DNA of 64,000 nucleotides from Thiobacillus sp. (GCF_018780105.1 NZ_JADMKC010000002.1:124001-188000); one strand, 5' to 3'; counted from the stretch's first letter, positions 1 through 9,010 are shown. Made by a program: numbers and translations. The notes: a model not told the origin generated them from the letters alone.

Positions 1-190
1 GGAGGTGATGCACGATTCGTGTAAGGGTTGGCCGGGCAGGGGTGCGGGCATGGCGGTCGGGCAGGGTCGAGGGAGCGGACATTATAGCCGCCGCGGACGC
101 AGACGCCCGTCAGGCGGGGCGTCAGCGCTGGAACGTCGCATCGACGGCATAGGCGGTAAAATGGCGCACTTTTTTCTGTCTGGAGCGGGC

Positions 191-1219
191 GTGTCATCCA
201 TTTCCTATAAAGATGCCGGTGTCGATATCGATGCGGGCGATGCCCTGGTCGAGCGCATCAAACCCCTGGCCAAACGCACCATGCGCCCCGAAGTCCTCAC
301 CGGTATCGGCGGTTTCGGCGCACTGGTCGAGATATCCAAAAAGTTCAAGGAACCGGTGCTGGTCTCCGGCACCGATGGCGTGGGCACCAAGCTGCGGCTG
401 GCGTTCGAGTTGAACCGCCACAATACGGTGGGTATCGATCTGGTGGCGATGAGCGTCAACGACATTCTGGTGCAGGGCGCCGAGCCGCTGTTTTTCCTCG
501 ATTACTTCGCCACCGGCAAGCTGAGTCTCGACACCGCCGAAGCGGTGATCGCAGGCATTGCCACCGGCTGCGAGCAGGCGGGCTGTGCGCTGATTGGCGG
601 CGAAACCGCCGAGATGCCCGGCATGTATCCCGACGGCGAATACGACCTGGCGGGCTTTGCCGTGGGCGTGGTGGAGAAGTCCAAGGTGATCGGCGGCGTC
701 GACATCGTGCCGGGCGACGTGGTGCTGGGGCTGGCGTCTTCCGGTGCGCATTCGAACGGCTACTCGTTGGTGCGCAAACTGATCGACGTGTCCGGCATCG
801 GTCTCAAATCGGATTTCCACGGCCAGCCGTTTGCCGATGTGGTGATGGCGCCGACGCGGATATACGTCAAGCCGCTGCTGGCACTGATCGCCTCGCTCCC
901 TGTCAAAGGCATGGCGCACATCACCGGTGGCGGCATCACCGGCAACCTGCCGCGCTGCCTGCCCGAAGGCGTGGCCGCGCGGGTGGACGCCAACAGCTGG
1001 ACGCGCGCGCCGCTGTTCACCTGGCTGCAACAGGCCGGCAATGTCACGCCGGAGGAAATGCTGCGCACTTTCAACTGCGGCATCGGCATGTGCGTGGTGG
1101 TCGCGGCTTCTGATGCCGCCGCCGCCATGGCGCAGCTGCAGGCCAGCGGCGAAACCGTGTGGCAAATCGGCGAGATCGTCGCCCGTCCGGATGGCGCCGA
1201 GCAGGTGATTTACGCGTGA
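191..1219 (+). CDS. purM: Phosphoribosylformylglycinamidine cyclo-ligase (AIR synthetase)
   Basis: Converts FGAM plus ATP to aminoimidazole ribonucleotide, step five of de novo purine synthesis, in the cytoplasm. The product of about 342 residues carries PurM hallmarks: an N-terminal [12 protein letters not shown] segment, [40 protein letters not shown] and [13 protein letters not shown]. The reading frame is open further upstream, but the family begins at SYKDAGV, so I place the start at the GTG at 191, which has a GGAG-type ribosome site just before it. An in-frame ATG at 161 is the alternative. Its stop overlaps the purN start, so the two are probably translated together. Confidence 0.95.
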   Translation: MSSISYKDAGVDIDAGDALVERIKPLAKRTMRPEVLTGIGGFGALVEISKKFKEPVLVSGTDGVGTKLRLAFELNRHNTVGIDLVAMSVNDILVQGAEPLFFLDYFATGKLSLDTAEAVIAGIATGCEQAGCALIGGETAEMPGMYPDGEYDLAGFAVGVVEKSKVIGGVDIVPGDVVLGLASSGAHSNGYSLVRKLIDVSGIGLKSDFHGQPFADVVMAPTRIYVKPLLALIASLPVKGMAHITGGGITGNLPRCLPEGVAARVDANSWTRAPLFTWLQQAGNVTPEEMLRTFNCGIGMCVVVAASDAAAAMAQLQASGETVWQIGEIVARPDGAEQVIYA

Positions 1220-1845
1220 CCCGTGTTGTCGTGCTGTTGTCCGGGCGCGGCAGCAACTTCCAGGCGATCGTTGAGGCGCAGTTGCCAATCGACATCGTCG
1301 CGGTCATCAGCAACCGGCCGCAGGCTACGGGCCTCGCGTATGCGCGCGAACGCGGGCTGAAGACCGTCGCGCTCGACCACACCGCGCATCCCGACCGTGT
1401 GGCCTTCGATGCCCTGCTGGCCGACGCGATCGAAGCGCACCAGCCCGATCTGGTCGTGCTGGCCGGCTACATGCGCATCCTCAGCCCGGCCTTCATTGCG
1501 CGTTTCGAAGGCCGCCTGCTCAACATTCATCCCTCCCTGTTGCCGATGTTTCCGGGGCTCAAAACCCACGAACGCGCACTGGAGGAAGGTGTGAAAATCC
1601 ACGGTTGCACCGTGCATTTCGTCACCGCCCAGCTCGACCATGGTCCCATCGTCATCCAGGCGGCGGTGCCGGTGCATGCCGACGACACGCCAGCCAGCCT
1701 GTCGGCACGCGTGCTGGCGCAGGAACACCGTATTTATCCGCAGGCAATCCGCTGGTTTGCCGAAGGCCGCCTGCTGAACCAGCAGGGCCGGGTGAACGTA
1801 CGGGGCGATTCAACGTCACAGGCTGTGTTATCCAGCGGAGCGTAA
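1216..1845 (+). CDS. purN: Phosphoribosylglycinamide formyltransferase
   Basis: Transfers a formyl group from 10-formyl-THF to GAR in purine synthesis. The protein of about 209 residues has the family motifs [12 protein letters not shown] near the N-terminus, [12 protein letters not shown] (catalytic Asn-His), GCTVHFV and LDHGPI (catalytic Asp). The start is a GTG at 1216 that overlaps the purM TGA (GTGA), so coupling with purM is likely. Length and motifs are complete and I see nothing unusual. Confidence 0.95.
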   Translation: MTRVVVLLSGRGSNFQAIVEAQLPIDIVAVISNRPQATGLAYARERGLKTVALDHTAHPDRVAFDALLADAIEAHQPDLVVLAGYMRILSPAFIARFEGRLLNIHPSLLPMFPGLKTHERALEEGVKIHGCTVHFVTAQLDHGPIVIQAAVPVHADDTPASLSARVLAQEHRIYPQAIRWFAEGRLLNQQGRVNVRGDSTSQAVLSSGA

Positions 1846-1847
1846 TC

Positions 1848-2543
1848 ATGCGCAGCGTATTGTTGTTGGCCGCCTGCCTGTTCGCAGCTGCCGTCGAGGC
1901 CGCGCCGACGCATATCGAGCTGGTCTACGATCTTTTTCGCAACGGCCAGAGACTCGGCCAGGTCACCGACACCTTCTCCCGCAACGGCAAGCACTACACG
2001 CTGGTGAGCGAAACCCGAGCCAGCGGGCCGCTGGCCCTGCTGTGGCCGGGCGTCATCCGGCTGGAAAGCCGCGGCGAGGTGACACGCAAGGGCTTGCTCC
2101 CCATGCAGTTCCAGCATGCACGCAGCGATGCGCCGCACAAGCTGGCGACCGCGCGCTTCGACTGGAAGCAGCACCGCATCGATTTCCAGTACAAGGGCCG
2201 CTCATGGCAGGTGAACGACCTGAAAAGCGGCGCGCAGGATCAGCTGTCACAGCTGTATCAAATGGTATTCGCCCCCAGCCTGCCGGCCGATTTCGCACTG
2301 CAGGTAGTGAGCGGGCGCGACCTCAAGGACTACCGGTACGCGCGCAGTAACGGCGGCATCCTCAAGACGCCGGTCGGCGAACTGGATACCCAGCTGTACC
2401 AGCGCGTTGCGCACGCGCCTGACCAGAAAAATGTCACTTTGTGGATTGCGCCTACGCGGCAGAACCTGCCAGTGCAGGTGCGCGTCGTCGATGACGGCGT
2501 GACACTTGAGCAGCGCTTGGTGCGCGCCAGCGTTAAAGGCTAG
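1848..2543 (+). CDS. DUF3108 exported protein
   Basis: A 231-residue protein beginning with a clear signal peptide (MRSVLLLAACLFAAAVEA). The mature part resembles DUF3108 proteins: early strands (HIELVYDLFRNGQRLGQ, VSETRASGPLALLWPG) and a FQHARSD block like that of the next gene. It starts 3 bp after purN and is followed 6 bp later by a second DUF3108 gene, so purM-purN-DUF3108-DUF3108 looks like one transcript. The biochemical function of the family is unknown to me; a periplasmic location is inferred from the signal. Confidence 0.75.
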   Translation: MRSVLLLAACLFAAAVEAAPTHIELVYDLFRNGQRLGQVTDTFSRNGKHYTLVSETRASGPLALLWPGVIRLESRGEVTRKGLLPMQFQHARSDAPHKLATARFDWKQHRIDFQYKGRSWQVNDLKSGAQDQLSQLYQMVFAPSLPADFALQVVSGRDLKDYRYARSNGGILKTPVGELDTQLYQRVAHAPDQKNVTLWIAPTRQNLPVQVRVVDDGVTLEQRLVRASVKG

Positions 2544-2549
2544 CAGGAA

Positions 2550-3560
2550 ATGAGCCGGCGCATTCGCCCCTGGGGCCTGGCGCTGGTAGGGTCGCTGCTG
2601 CTGCATGCGGCCCTGTTTGGTGGCCTGCGGTGGGAGTTGCCGCAGTGGCGCGAGCCGCCCGAAGCGCCGCCGCTCGATGTGCGGCTGGCCACAGCTCCGA
2701 AAGTAGCGCCGAAGCCGGTTGAGCCGCCGGCCGCGCGGGTGCCTGCACCCAAACCGCCGCCCGCACGCCCACCCGCGCGGGTACACCTTCAGCCGCCTGC
2801 CCGTGTCGCTGCGCCCGAACCCGAACCCATCATCGTGCCGGTGGCCGAGCCGTTGCCGCCCACCGTCGCCGAGCCCGGCGAATCCGCGCCGGAGGTGGCC
2901 ACGCCGGCCGTGCCTGAACTGCCGCCGCTCAATGTCCTGCCGCCACGTCTCGATTTGCGTTATCGCCTGAGCTACGGCATCGCCAGCGGCCAGCAGACGC
3001 TGGTGTGGGTCAACGAGGGCGAGCGCTACACCCTGACCAGCGTGGCGGCCGCCACCGGCGTCGCCGGCATGTTTTATCGCGGGCATTTCGCGCAGACCAG
3101 CCGCGGCCGCATCACGACTAAGGGGCTGCAGCCGGAAGAGTTCTGGGATCAGCGCGGCAAGAAACACAGCCGCGCGACCTTTGATGCGGGACAGGGCCAG
3201 ATCGTGCTGGTGCCGGACAAAGGCGCGCCCCGCCAGTTCAGCTATGAGGGCGAGGTGCAGGATGCGCTCAGCCTGTTTTTCCAGTTTGCGCTGACCGCGC
3301 CGCCCTCGGGCGAGCAGCTGGCGTACACCGTGTTCAATGGCAAGAAGCTGCGCAACTATCGCTATGAAGTGCTGGGTGAAGTGCAGCTGGACACCCGGCT
3401 GGGTGTGTTGCGTACGCTGCATTTGAAGCGGGCGGATGCGGGAGACGGTCGCTTTGAAATCTGGCTGGCGATCGAGCGTTATTACCTGCCGGTGCGGATG
3501 CAGCGCAGCGATGAAGGCGACAGCGTGATGCAGCTCGACATCGAGTCCATCACGCCCTGA
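2550..3560 (+). CDS. Membrane-anchored DUF3108 protein with proline-rich linker
   Basis: A 336-residue protein with one N-terminal membrane segment (LALVGSLLLHAALFGGL), then about 100 residues very rich in Pro, Ala and Lys/Arg, then a DUF3108-like domain from roughly residue 125 (LDLRYRLSYGIASGQQ, ATGVAGMFYRGHFAQ, LQPEEFWDQRG). This layout, a single N-in anchor plus a proline-rich spacer, is TonB-like and suits a protein spanning part of the periplasm. Paralogue of the preceding gene and probably co-transcribed. Exact role unknown. Confidence 0.75.
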   Translation: MSRRIRPWGLALVGSLLLHAALFGGLRWELPQWREPPEAPPLDVRLATAPKVAPKPVEPPAARVPAPKPPPARPPARVHLQPPARVAAPEPEPIIVPVAEPLPPTVAEPGESAPEVATPAVPELPPLNVLPPRLDLRYRLSYGIASGQQTLVWVNEGERYTLTSVAAATGVAGMFYRGHFAQTSRGRITTKGLQPEEFWDQRGKKHSRATFDAGQGQIVLVPDKGAPRQFSYEGEVQDALSLFFQFALTAPPSGEQLAYTVFNGKKLRNYRYEVLGEVQLDTRLGVLRTLHLKRADAGDGRFEIWLAIERYYLPVRMQRSDEGDSVMQLDIESITP

Positions 3561-3575
3561 ATGGGGTCGGCCCGC

Positions 3576-4007
3576 TCAGGGCAGCCCCGTCACCTGCGCA
3601 CCCACAGCGACGCCGTGTCGCGCGAATTGCCCCTGCGCGACTTCCAGCGCGTAAGGAACCTGTTCTGCAGCGCAATGCAGCGTGTCGGTTTGCGCTTGCA
3701 TGTCGGCGATGTTGACGATGCGGCCGCGACGGTCGATGAAGGCAATCGACAGCGGCAGCGGCGTATTGCGCATCCAGAAGCAATGGGCGGCGGCCGTTTC
3801 GAACTTGAACAGCATGCCGCCGTCGGCGGCGAGCCGGGTGCGCCCCATCAAGCCGCGTTCGCGTTCGCGCGGCGTGGCGGCGAGTTCAACCTGGAAAACC
3901 TGTTTGCCGATGGTGAGCTGCAGCGGTGCACTGTCTGCCGCCGTACTGGCGGTGCTCCAGGCACCCAGCAACAGCAGCGTAATCAGGCAGTTGAATCTAC
4001 AGCGCAT
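3576..4007 (-). CDS. DUF192 exported protein
   Basis: A 143-residue protein with a signal peptide ([19 protein letters not shown]) and the DUF192 core: LAATPRERERGLMGRTRL, then FWMRNTPLPLSIAFID and a C-terminal YALEVAQGQ segment. The frame is open far upstream inside purK, but the signal sequence fixes the start at the ATG at 4007, overlapping the purK stop by 11 bases, so translation is probably coupled. Function of the family is not established; members are usually secreted or periplasmic. Confidence 0.8.
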   Translation of the reverse strand: MRCRFNCLITLLLLGAWSTASTAADSAPLQLTIGKQVFQVELAATPRERERGLMGRTRLAADGGMLFKFETAAAHCFWMRNTPLPLSIAFIDRRGRIVNIADMQAQTDTLHCAAEQVPYALEVAQGQFARHGVAVGAQVTGLP

Positions 4008-5142
4008 CGCGCATGGCTTCGGCCAGCGCCAGTGCGGCTGCCGGGTCGGCGTCGAGCACGTTGAAATGGCCCATTTTGCGTCCCGGTCGCGCGGCTTCCT
4101 TGCCGTACAGGTGCAGCTTGATGTTGGGATGCGCCAGCAGCGTGTCCCAGTGCGGGCCGCCGTTTTGCCAGCGGTCGCCGAGAATGTTGACCATCGCCAC
4201 CGGCGACAGCAGACGGCTGTCGCCCAGCGGCAGGCCGACCAGCGCGCGCACCTGCTGTTCAAACTGGTCGGTGACGCAGGCGTCCAGTGTGTAGTGGCCG
4301 GAGTTGTGCGGGCGCGGCGCGATTTCGTTGACCATCAGCCGGCCGTCGGCGACGAAGAATTCCACCGCCATGATGCCGACATAGCCCAGCTGGCTGGCCA
4401 CTTCACGCGCCATCGTGCGCGCCTGCCCGGCGAGGCTTTCGGACACGCGGGCGGGCACGATGGAGACATCCAGAATGCCGTTGACGTGACGGTTTTCAGC
4501 GACGGGAAAGAGCGCGCATTCCCCGGCGTCGTTACGCGCCAGCACCACCGACACTTCGCATTGCAGATTGACGAAGCCTTCCAGCACGCAGGGCTGGCTG
4601 CCGAATTCGCGGAAGGCGGCACGCGCTTCGTCCAGTGTGTTGACCCGCGCCTGGCCTTTGCCGTCGTAGCCGAAACGCGACACTTTCAGCAATGCCGGCG
4701 TGCCGGTCGCCGCCAGTGCAGCCTCAAGCCCGGTCTCGTTATCCAGCAGCGCGAACGGCGCGGTGGCAAAGCCCTTGTCTTTCAGCCAGGTTTTTTCGTG
4801 GCTGCGGTCCTGCACGATGGCGACGGCCGCCGCATCCGGCGACACCCGACAATGGCGCGCCAGTTCGATCAGACTGGCCGCCGGCACGTTCTCGAATTCG
4901 GTGGTGACGGCGACGCAGGCCTCTCCCATTTGCTGCAAGGCGGCGGTGTCGCTGTAGTCGGCACGCAAGTGAACGTCGGCCATCTGCCCCGCCGGACTGG
5001 CGGCGTCGGGGTCGAGCACCATTACCTTGTAGCCCATGCCGCGCGCCGCGAGCGTGAACAGGCGGCCCAGCTGGCCGCCGCCGAGGATGCCCAGCGTGGC
5101 GCCCGGCAAAATGGGCAGCGTCGCCGTGGACTTATTCGACAT
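3997..5142 (-). CDS. purK: N5-carboxyaminoimidazole ribonucleotide synthase
   Basis: ATP-grasp enzyme that carboxylates AIR to N5-CAIR. The protein of about 381 residues has the N-terminal [16 protein letters not shown] nucleotide-binding segment, [27 protein letters not shown] and the ATP-grasp C-terminal part [19 protein letters not shown] chose the ATG at 5142 because [15 protein letters not shown] leads directly into the conserved domain and the start overlaps the purE stop by 11 bases. Functions with purE, just upstream. Confidence 0.95.
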   Translation of the reverse strand: MSNKSTATLPILPGATLGILGGGQLGRLFTLAARGMGYKVMVLDPDAASPAGQMADVHLRADYSDTAALQQMGEACVAVTTEFENVPAASLIELARHCRVSPDAAAVAIVQDRSHEKTWLKDKGFATAPFALLDNETGLEAALAATGTPALLKVSRFGYDGKGQARVNTLDEARAAFREFGSQPCVLEGFVNLQCEVSVVLARNDAGECALFPVAENRHVNGILDVSIVPARVSESLAGQARTMAREVASQLGYVGIMAVEFFVADGRLMVNEIAPRPHNSGHYTLDACVTDQFEQQVRALVGLPLGDSRLLSPVAMVNILGDRWQNGGPHWDTLLAHPNIKLHLYGKEAARPGRKMGHFNVLDADPAAALALAEAMRDAL

Positions 5143-5626
5143 TGGGCAACTCCATCGCCAGCACTGTCTGGGCCTGGGTCTGGCGGAAGGCGTTGAGCTG
5201 TGCGGCCAGCGTGCTGTCGTAACGTGCAATCTGCGCCGCTGCAAAGAGCGCCGCATTGGCGGCACCCGCTTCGCCGATGGCGAAGGTGGCGACCGGAATG
5301 CCCTTCGGCATCTGTACGATGGACAGCAGGGAATCCATGCCTTTGAGGTATTTCGACGGCACCGGCACGCCCAGCACCGGCACAGTGGTCTTGGCCGCCA
5401 GCATGCCCGGCAGGTGGGCCGCGCCGCCCGCGCCCGCGATGATCGCCTTGAGGCCGCGCGCCTCGGCTGCGGCTGCGTATTCGAACAGCAGGTCCGGCGT
5501 GCGGTGCGCCGATACCACCCGGGTTTCGAAGGCGATGCCGAACTGCTTCAGTATCGCTGCCGCGTGTTGCATCACTCCCCAGTCGCTGGAAGATCCCATT
5601 ACCACGCCAACTTGAATGAGCGACAT
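5132..5626 (-). CDS. purE: N5-carboxyaminoimidazole ribonucleotide mutase
   Basis: Converts N5-CAIR to CAIR. The 164-residue class I PurE has [18 protein letters not shown] at the N-terminus, [11 protein letters not shown] (catalytic His region) and [17 protein letters not shown]. The frame extends upstream to 5668 but the start at 5626 gives the usual PurE beginning. First gene of a purE-purK-DUF192 operon with 11-base overlaps at both junctions. Its promoter must lie between 5627 and the terminator at 5686. Confidence 0.95.
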   Translation of the reverse strand: MSLIQVGVVMGSSSDWGVMQHAAAILKQFGIAFETRVVSAHRTPDLLFEYAAAAEARGLKAIIAGAGGAAHLPGMLAAKTTVPVLGVPVPSKYLKGMDSLLSIVQMPKGIPVATFAIGEAGAANAALFAAAQIARYDSTLAAQLNAFRQTQAQTVLAMELPNVE

Positions 5627-5685
5627 CGGCACACCCGGTTCACAGAAAGCGGGCATTTTACCTTGCACGCCCGCTTCGGAAAAAC

Positions 5686-5709
5686 AAAAAGCCCCGCAGG
5701 GCGGGGCTT
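5686..5709 (-). terminator. Rho-independent terminator downstream of the DsrC/TusE-like gene
   Basis: On the minus strand a GC hairpin (GCCCCGCC, loop, GGCGGGGC-type stem) is followed by TTTTTGTTTT. It lies between the DsrC-like gene (5806-6138) and purE, so it should separate the two minus-strand units. Confidence 0.8.
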
Positions 5710-5805
5710 CGGGTACGGCAGCCGGCGTTTATTGCCCGCGATTACCCTGTCGGGCATAAAGGGCAGGTCGGGCTTGTGCGGCGCTGAAAGCGCCGACAAC
5801 CATGC

Positions 5806-6138
5806 TCAGACGCAGCCGGTCGGCTTCGGCGTGCCGGCGTAGCGGCCAGCTTGCTTGGCGGGGCCAAACGGGAACAGGTCGAATAGGAATTTCTTCTCGC
5901 CCCATTCCGGGCCGAACTCTTCCTTCAGGCCCTTCTGCAGGAAACGCAGGTTGGGCGCCGTGCCGTTTTCGGCGAAGAAGCTGCGCATGTAGTTGATGAT
6001 CTTCCAGTGGTTTTCTTCCAGCTCCAGCTTGTCTTCCTTGGCCAGCTCGACCGCCAGCTCTTCGGACCAGTCGTCCAGGTTGACCAGGTAGCCTTCGGGG
6101 TCGGTTTCCACCATCTTGCCGTTGATTTCGCGTTCCAT
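5806..6138 (-). CDS. DsrC/TusE-family sulfur-carrier protein, single-cysteine type
   Basis: A 110-residue protein with the DsrC/TusE fold signature: GYLVNLDDWSEELA near the N-terminus, HWKIINYMRSFF in the middle and the C-terminal arm PKPTGCV with the penultimate Cys109. These proteins carry persulfide sulfur to downstream enzymes (TusE for tRNA thiolation, DsrC for dissimilatory sulfur metabolism). True DsrC has a second Cys eleven residues before the last one; here that position is Gly98, so the protein is TusE-like or a regulatory DsrC paralogue, not a standard DsrAB partner. Ribosome site AAGGACG precedes the ATG. Monocistronic, with an IscR-type site over its promoter and a terminator behind it. 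Confidence 0.85.
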   Translation of the reverse strand: MEREINGKMVETDPEGYLVNLDDWSEELAVELAKEDKLELEENHWKIINYMRSFFAENGTAPNLRFLQKGLKEEFGPEWGEKKFLFDLFPFGPAKQAGRYAGTPKPTGCV

Positions 6139-6185
6139 GTTTCTCGTCCTTGCAATAAAAAATAATTCGGATGCCGCACCATAGA

Positions 6186-6210
6186 ATAACCAACTAAATT
6201 AGTCAACTAC
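6186..6210 (-). promoter_or_regulatory. IscR type-1-like operator overlapping a promoter
   Basis: Read on the minus strand, this 25-bp stretch matches the E. coli IscR type 1 consensus (ATASYYGACTRWWWYAGTCRRSTAT) at 22 of 25 positions by my count. TTGACT inside it can serve as -35, with TATGGT 17 bp further on as -10, placing the operator on top of the promoter of the DsrC/TusE-like gene. Regulator identity is inferred; another Rrf2-family protein could use it. Confidence 0.6.
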
Positions 6211-6233
6211 CCGAATGGCGAGGACCGGCAAAT

Positions 6234-6260
6234 TAAAAACGCCCCGGCTGGGGGGGCGTT
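6234..6260 (-). terminator. Terminator after bacterioferritin
   Basis: Minus strand reads ACGCCCC, loop, GGGGCGT followed by TTTTTAATTT. It sits 50 bp past the bacterioferritin stop codon and upstream of the promoter for the DsrC/TusE-like gene. Confidence 0.75.
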
Positions 6261-6308
6261 GGGTGCAGCGGCGTTGGGGGGCGGCGCAGGGGCTACGGCC
6301 TTGCGGAT

Positions 6309-6788
6309 TCAGGATTCGACCGGGCCGGCGGCGGTCTGCATGTAGTTCTGCTCGCCCATGCGCTGGATCAGGTCGAGCTGGGTTTCCAGATAGTCGATGT
6401 GTTCTTCGGTATCGGTCTGGATATGGGTGAGGATATCGCGCGAGACGTAATCCTTGACCGTTTCGCAATGTGCGATGGCCTCGGTGTACAGGGCGCGGCC
6501 GCCGAGTTCGAGCTTGAGGTCGCAGCCGATGCACTCGGGTACGGTCTCGCCGATCATCAGCTTGTTCAGATCCTGCAGATTGGGCAGGCCTTCCAGAAAC
6601 AGGATGCGCTCGATCAACTTGTCGGCGTGGTGCATTTCCTCGATGGACTCTTCGTATTCGTGTTTGCCCAGGGCCAGCAGGCCCCAGTTCTTGTACATGC
6701 GGGCGTGCAGAAAATACTGGTTGATCGCGGTGAGCTCCACCGCGAGGGCCTTGTTCAGATACTGGATGACTTTCTTGTCGCCTTTCAT
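6309..6788 (-). CDS. bfr: Bacterioferritin
   Basis: Heme-containing 24-mer that oxidises and stores iron in the cytoplasm. The 159-residue sequence starts [19 protein letters not shown] and carries the expected ferroxidase and heme residues Glu18, Glu51, Met52 (heme ligand), His54, Glu94 and His130. By manual alignment to E. coli Bfr the residue at position 127, usually the sixth ferroxidase ligand Glu, is Thr, with Glu at 128 and 129. This may be typical of its clade. A strong AGGAGAG ribosome site precedes the ATG. The ferredoxin partner gene bfd lies 170 bp upstream on the same strand. Confidence 0.93.
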   Translation of the reverse strand: MKGDKKVIQYLNKALAVELTAINQYFLHARMYKNWGLLALGKHEYEESIEEMHHADKLIERILFLEGLPNLQDLNKLMIGETVPECIGCDLKLELGGRALYTEAIAHCETVKDYVSRDILTHIQTDTEEHIDYLETQLDLIQRMGEQNYMQTAAGPVES

Positions 6789-6960
6789 GGTTCTCTCCTG
6801 AGATTGATTGGGGCTACAGGTTTGCCGTTGGCTGGATCGAACGATGGGGCTAGTGGGCAGACGTGACCTTGCGTCAGTCTAAGCGAGAACCCGTGCAGCG
6901 CAAGCGTTTACGCGGTTTCTGAGAACCAGTATGGGAATGAGAATGAGAGGAAAACGAAGT

Positions 6961-7173
6961 TCAGGCAGCAGCCATCAGGCCAGGGCGGCCGGCATTCGCG
7001 GGCATGTCGGCCAGGGCTTCGTTCAGCACATGTTTGGCACACTGGGCGCACTTGCCGCATTGCGTCGCCACGCCCAGTTGTTCGCGCAGTTCACGCATTG
7101 AGCTCACGCCTTCGGTCCGCACCAGGTGGCGGATTTTGGTGTCGGTCACGTTGTGGCAAAGGCATACGTACAT
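6961..7173 (-). CDS. bfd: Bacterioferritin-associated ferredoxin
   Basis: A 70-residue [2Fe-2S] protein that reduces bacterioferritin so stored iron can be released. It has the Bfd cysteine pattern: MYVCLCHNVTD (Cys4, Cys6) and QCGKCAQC further on. The start at 7173 gives the canonical MYVCLC beginning. A well-matched Fur box lies about 48 bp upstream, which fits iron-starvation induction as in E. coli. Confidence 0.93.
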   Translation of the reverse strand: MYVCLCHNVTDTKIRHLVRTEGVSSMRELREQLGVATQCGKCAQCAKHVLNEALADMPANAGRPGLMAAA

Positions 7174-7220
7174 GATTGAACCCCATGGTCTGCGAATCAA
7201 TGCAGCCATAATCATGTAAA

Positions 7221-7235
7221 TGAGAACAATTGTCA
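7221..7235 (-). promoter_or_regulatory. Fur box upstream of bfd
   Basis: TGAGAACAATTGTCA matches the 7-1-7 Fur consensus TGATAATnATTATCA at 12 of 14 defined positions and is flanked by AA and AT, extending the palindrome. It lies upstream of bfd, where repression under iron-rich conditions makes sense. Confidence 0.75.
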
Positions 7236-7277
7236 ATAGCAGTCAAGAAAAATAGTTCGATCAGCCGAACCAGCGCG

Positions 7278-7661
7278 TCAGGCCGTGCGTTTCGCCATCA
7301 GCTTGCCGCCTGCCGCCTTGTAGGCTTCGAGTCCGCCCTCGATGTAGCGCGCTTTCACGCCCGTCGCCTGCAGCCGATCCACCACCGTGTTGGATATTTC
7401 ACCACCGCGCACGCAATAGATCACCACGTCCTGCGTCAGCGGCAGCGCGCCGATCCAGGCGTCGATCTTCTCCGGATTTTTCCACAGTGCGCCAGGGATG
7501 AGCTCGCTCGATGCGGCGTAATCGGCTTCGCGGCGCACGTCGAACACCAGCGCCGTGTCGGGATCGAAAGCGGTGGGCGCAATCGTGCGCGGCAAATCCG
7601 GGCACTTGTCGGTCGGGCTGCCGCAGCCGCAGCGCTTCAGGGGTTGGGTTGTCGATTCCAT
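7278..7661 (-). CDS. Rhodanese-like sulfurtransferase
   Basis: A 127-residue protein with one rhodanese domain: ALVFDVRREADYAASS, VIYCVRGGEISN with the putative active Cys83, and the C-terminal ARYIEGGLEAYKAAGGKL. A short Cys cluster (RCGCGSPTDKC) precedes the domain. Two starts are possible: ATG at 7661, preceded by GGAG, or ATG at 7673, which overlaps the chrA stop; I prefer 7661. It is coupled to chrA and similar domains occur beside chromate transporters, but the substrate is unknown. Confidence 0.8.
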   Translation of the reverse strand: MESTTQPLKRCGCGSPTDKCPDLPRTIAPTAFDPDTALVFDVRREADYAASSELIPGALWKNPEKIDAWIGALPLTQDVVIYCVRGGEISNTVVDRLQATGVKARYIEGGLEAYKAAGGKLMAKRTA

Positions 7662-7672
7662 TTCACACTCCA

Positions 7673-9010
7673 TTAAATAACCAGTGAATACGCAAGACCC
7701 AGCAGCGCGCACACGCCGATGACTTTCATCACGTCGGCCTGATATTTCCACAACGCGACGAAGGCGGCGATGGCGACGATGACCGGGAACCACTCGAACG
7801 TTCCGGCAAACGGCGTGGCCTCGGTGGCCTGCGGCCAGAACGTGTGCCAGGCGAAGAACGCAGCCAAGTTGATAATCACGCCGACCACAGCGGCGGTGAT
7901 GCCGGTCAGCGGCGCGGTGAATTTCAGTTCGTTGCGCGTGGCTTCGACAAACGGGCCGCCCGCGATGATGAACCAGAACGAGGGCAGGAAGGTGAAGAAG
8001 GTCGCCGCCGCCGCGCCCGCCAAGCCGGCCGCGATGGGGTTGGCAAATACTTCCTTGGCGACGCCGCCCAGATAGCCGACCCAGGTGACGACCATGATGA
8101 GCGGCCCGGGCGTGGTTTCGCCCAGCGCCAGTCCGTCCATCATCTGCGCGCCGGTGAGCCAGGTGTATTGCTCCACGCCACCCTGATACACGTAGGGCAG
8201 CACGGCATACGCGCCGCCGATGGTGAGAAAGGCCGCCCTGCTGAAGAAGTTGCCCATGTCGGTCAGCGTCTGCTGGCCGCTGACCGCGAACATCGCCCCC
8301 AGCCAGATACCGGCAAAGACCAGCGTCGTGACCATGAACTTGCCCCAGGAGAACTTCGCGTGATCCGGCGTGGGCGTATCGTCGTCGATCAGCGCGGGAC
8401 CGTACTGCTTGCTGGAGGCGCCGTGCTCCCCACCGCCCTTGAATTTGGCCGGCGCCAGTTTGCCGCCAATCGCGCCCAGAATGGCCGCCGCCAGCACGAT
8501 CCACGGAAAGCCGATCTTGAACCAGAAGATGCCGATGAAGGCCAGTGTGGCAATGCCCCACAGCATTTCGTTTCTCAACGCCTTGCTGCCGATACGCCAG
8601 GCGGCGAACAGCACCACGGCTACCACGGCGGGCTTGATGCCGTAAAAAATTCCCTGCACCAGCGGCACATCGCCCCAGGCGAGATACACCCCCGCCAGCG
8701 CGGACAGCAGCAAAAACGCCGGCAGAAAAAACAGCACGCCCGCCATGACGGCGCCCCTGGCGCCATGCATCAGCCAGGAAATGTAAATCGCCAGCTGGAT
8801 TGCTTCCGGCCCCGGCAGCAGCATGCAGTAATTGAGACCGTGCAGGTAGCGGTGTTCGGAAATCCAGCGGCGTTTCTCGACCAGCTCCTGATGCATCATC
8901 GCGATCTGCCCGGCCGGACCGCCAAAGCTGATGAAGCCGAGTTTGAACCAGTATCTGAAGGACTCGGCCAGGGTGACGGGCGCGGGGGGATGGGCGTTTG
9001 CAGTGTCCAC
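7673..9010 (-). CDS. chrA: Chromate transporter ChrA, two-domain type
   Basis: Inner-membrane protein of about 445 residues expected to export chromate. It has two homologous halves, each starting with the CHR signature: FKLGFISFGGPAGQIAMM with LLPGPEAIQLAIYI in the first, and RAAFLTIGGAYAVLPYVY with LGETTPGPLIMVVTWVG in the second, plus about ten hydrophobic segments. The start is the GTG at 9010, preceded by TTGGAG; longer reading upstream lacks support. A charged, non-hydrophobic linker (about residues 200-245) joins the halves. The rhodanese gene follows with overlapping or near-overlapping ends. Confidence 0.9.
   Translation of the reverse strand: MDTANAHPPAPVTLAESFRYWFKLGFISFGGPAGQIAMMHQELVEKRRWISEHRYLHGLNYCMLLPGPEAIQLAIYISWLMHGARGAVMAGVLFFLPAFLLLSALAGVYLAWGDVPLVQGIFYGIKPAVVAVVLFAAWRIGSKALRNEMLWGIATLAFIGIFWFKIGFPWIVLAAAILGAIGGKLAPAKFKGGGEHGASSKQYGPALIDDDTPTPDHAKFSWGKFMVTTLVFAGIWLGAMFAVSGQQTLTDMGNFFSRAAFLTIGGAYAVLPYVYQGGVEQYTWLTGAQMMDGLALGETTPGPLIMVVTWVGYLGGVAKEVFANPIAAGLAGAAAATFFTFLPSFWFIIAGGPFVEATRNELKFTAPLTGITAAVVGVIINLAAFFAWHTFWPQATEATPFAGTFEWFPVIVAIAAFVALWKYQADVMKVIGVCALLGLAYSLVI

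Noticed and set aside
14-190. N-terminal extension of purM from near position 5
   Set aside because: The extra residues are Arg/Gly-rich and unlike PurM. The GTG at 191 has a ribosome site and gives the usual N-terminus.
3682-5196. 504-codon plus-strand frame opposite purK and DUF192
   Set aside because: It is the shadow of purK and the DUF192 gene; the product has no recognisable domain and the minus-strand genes have clear motifs.
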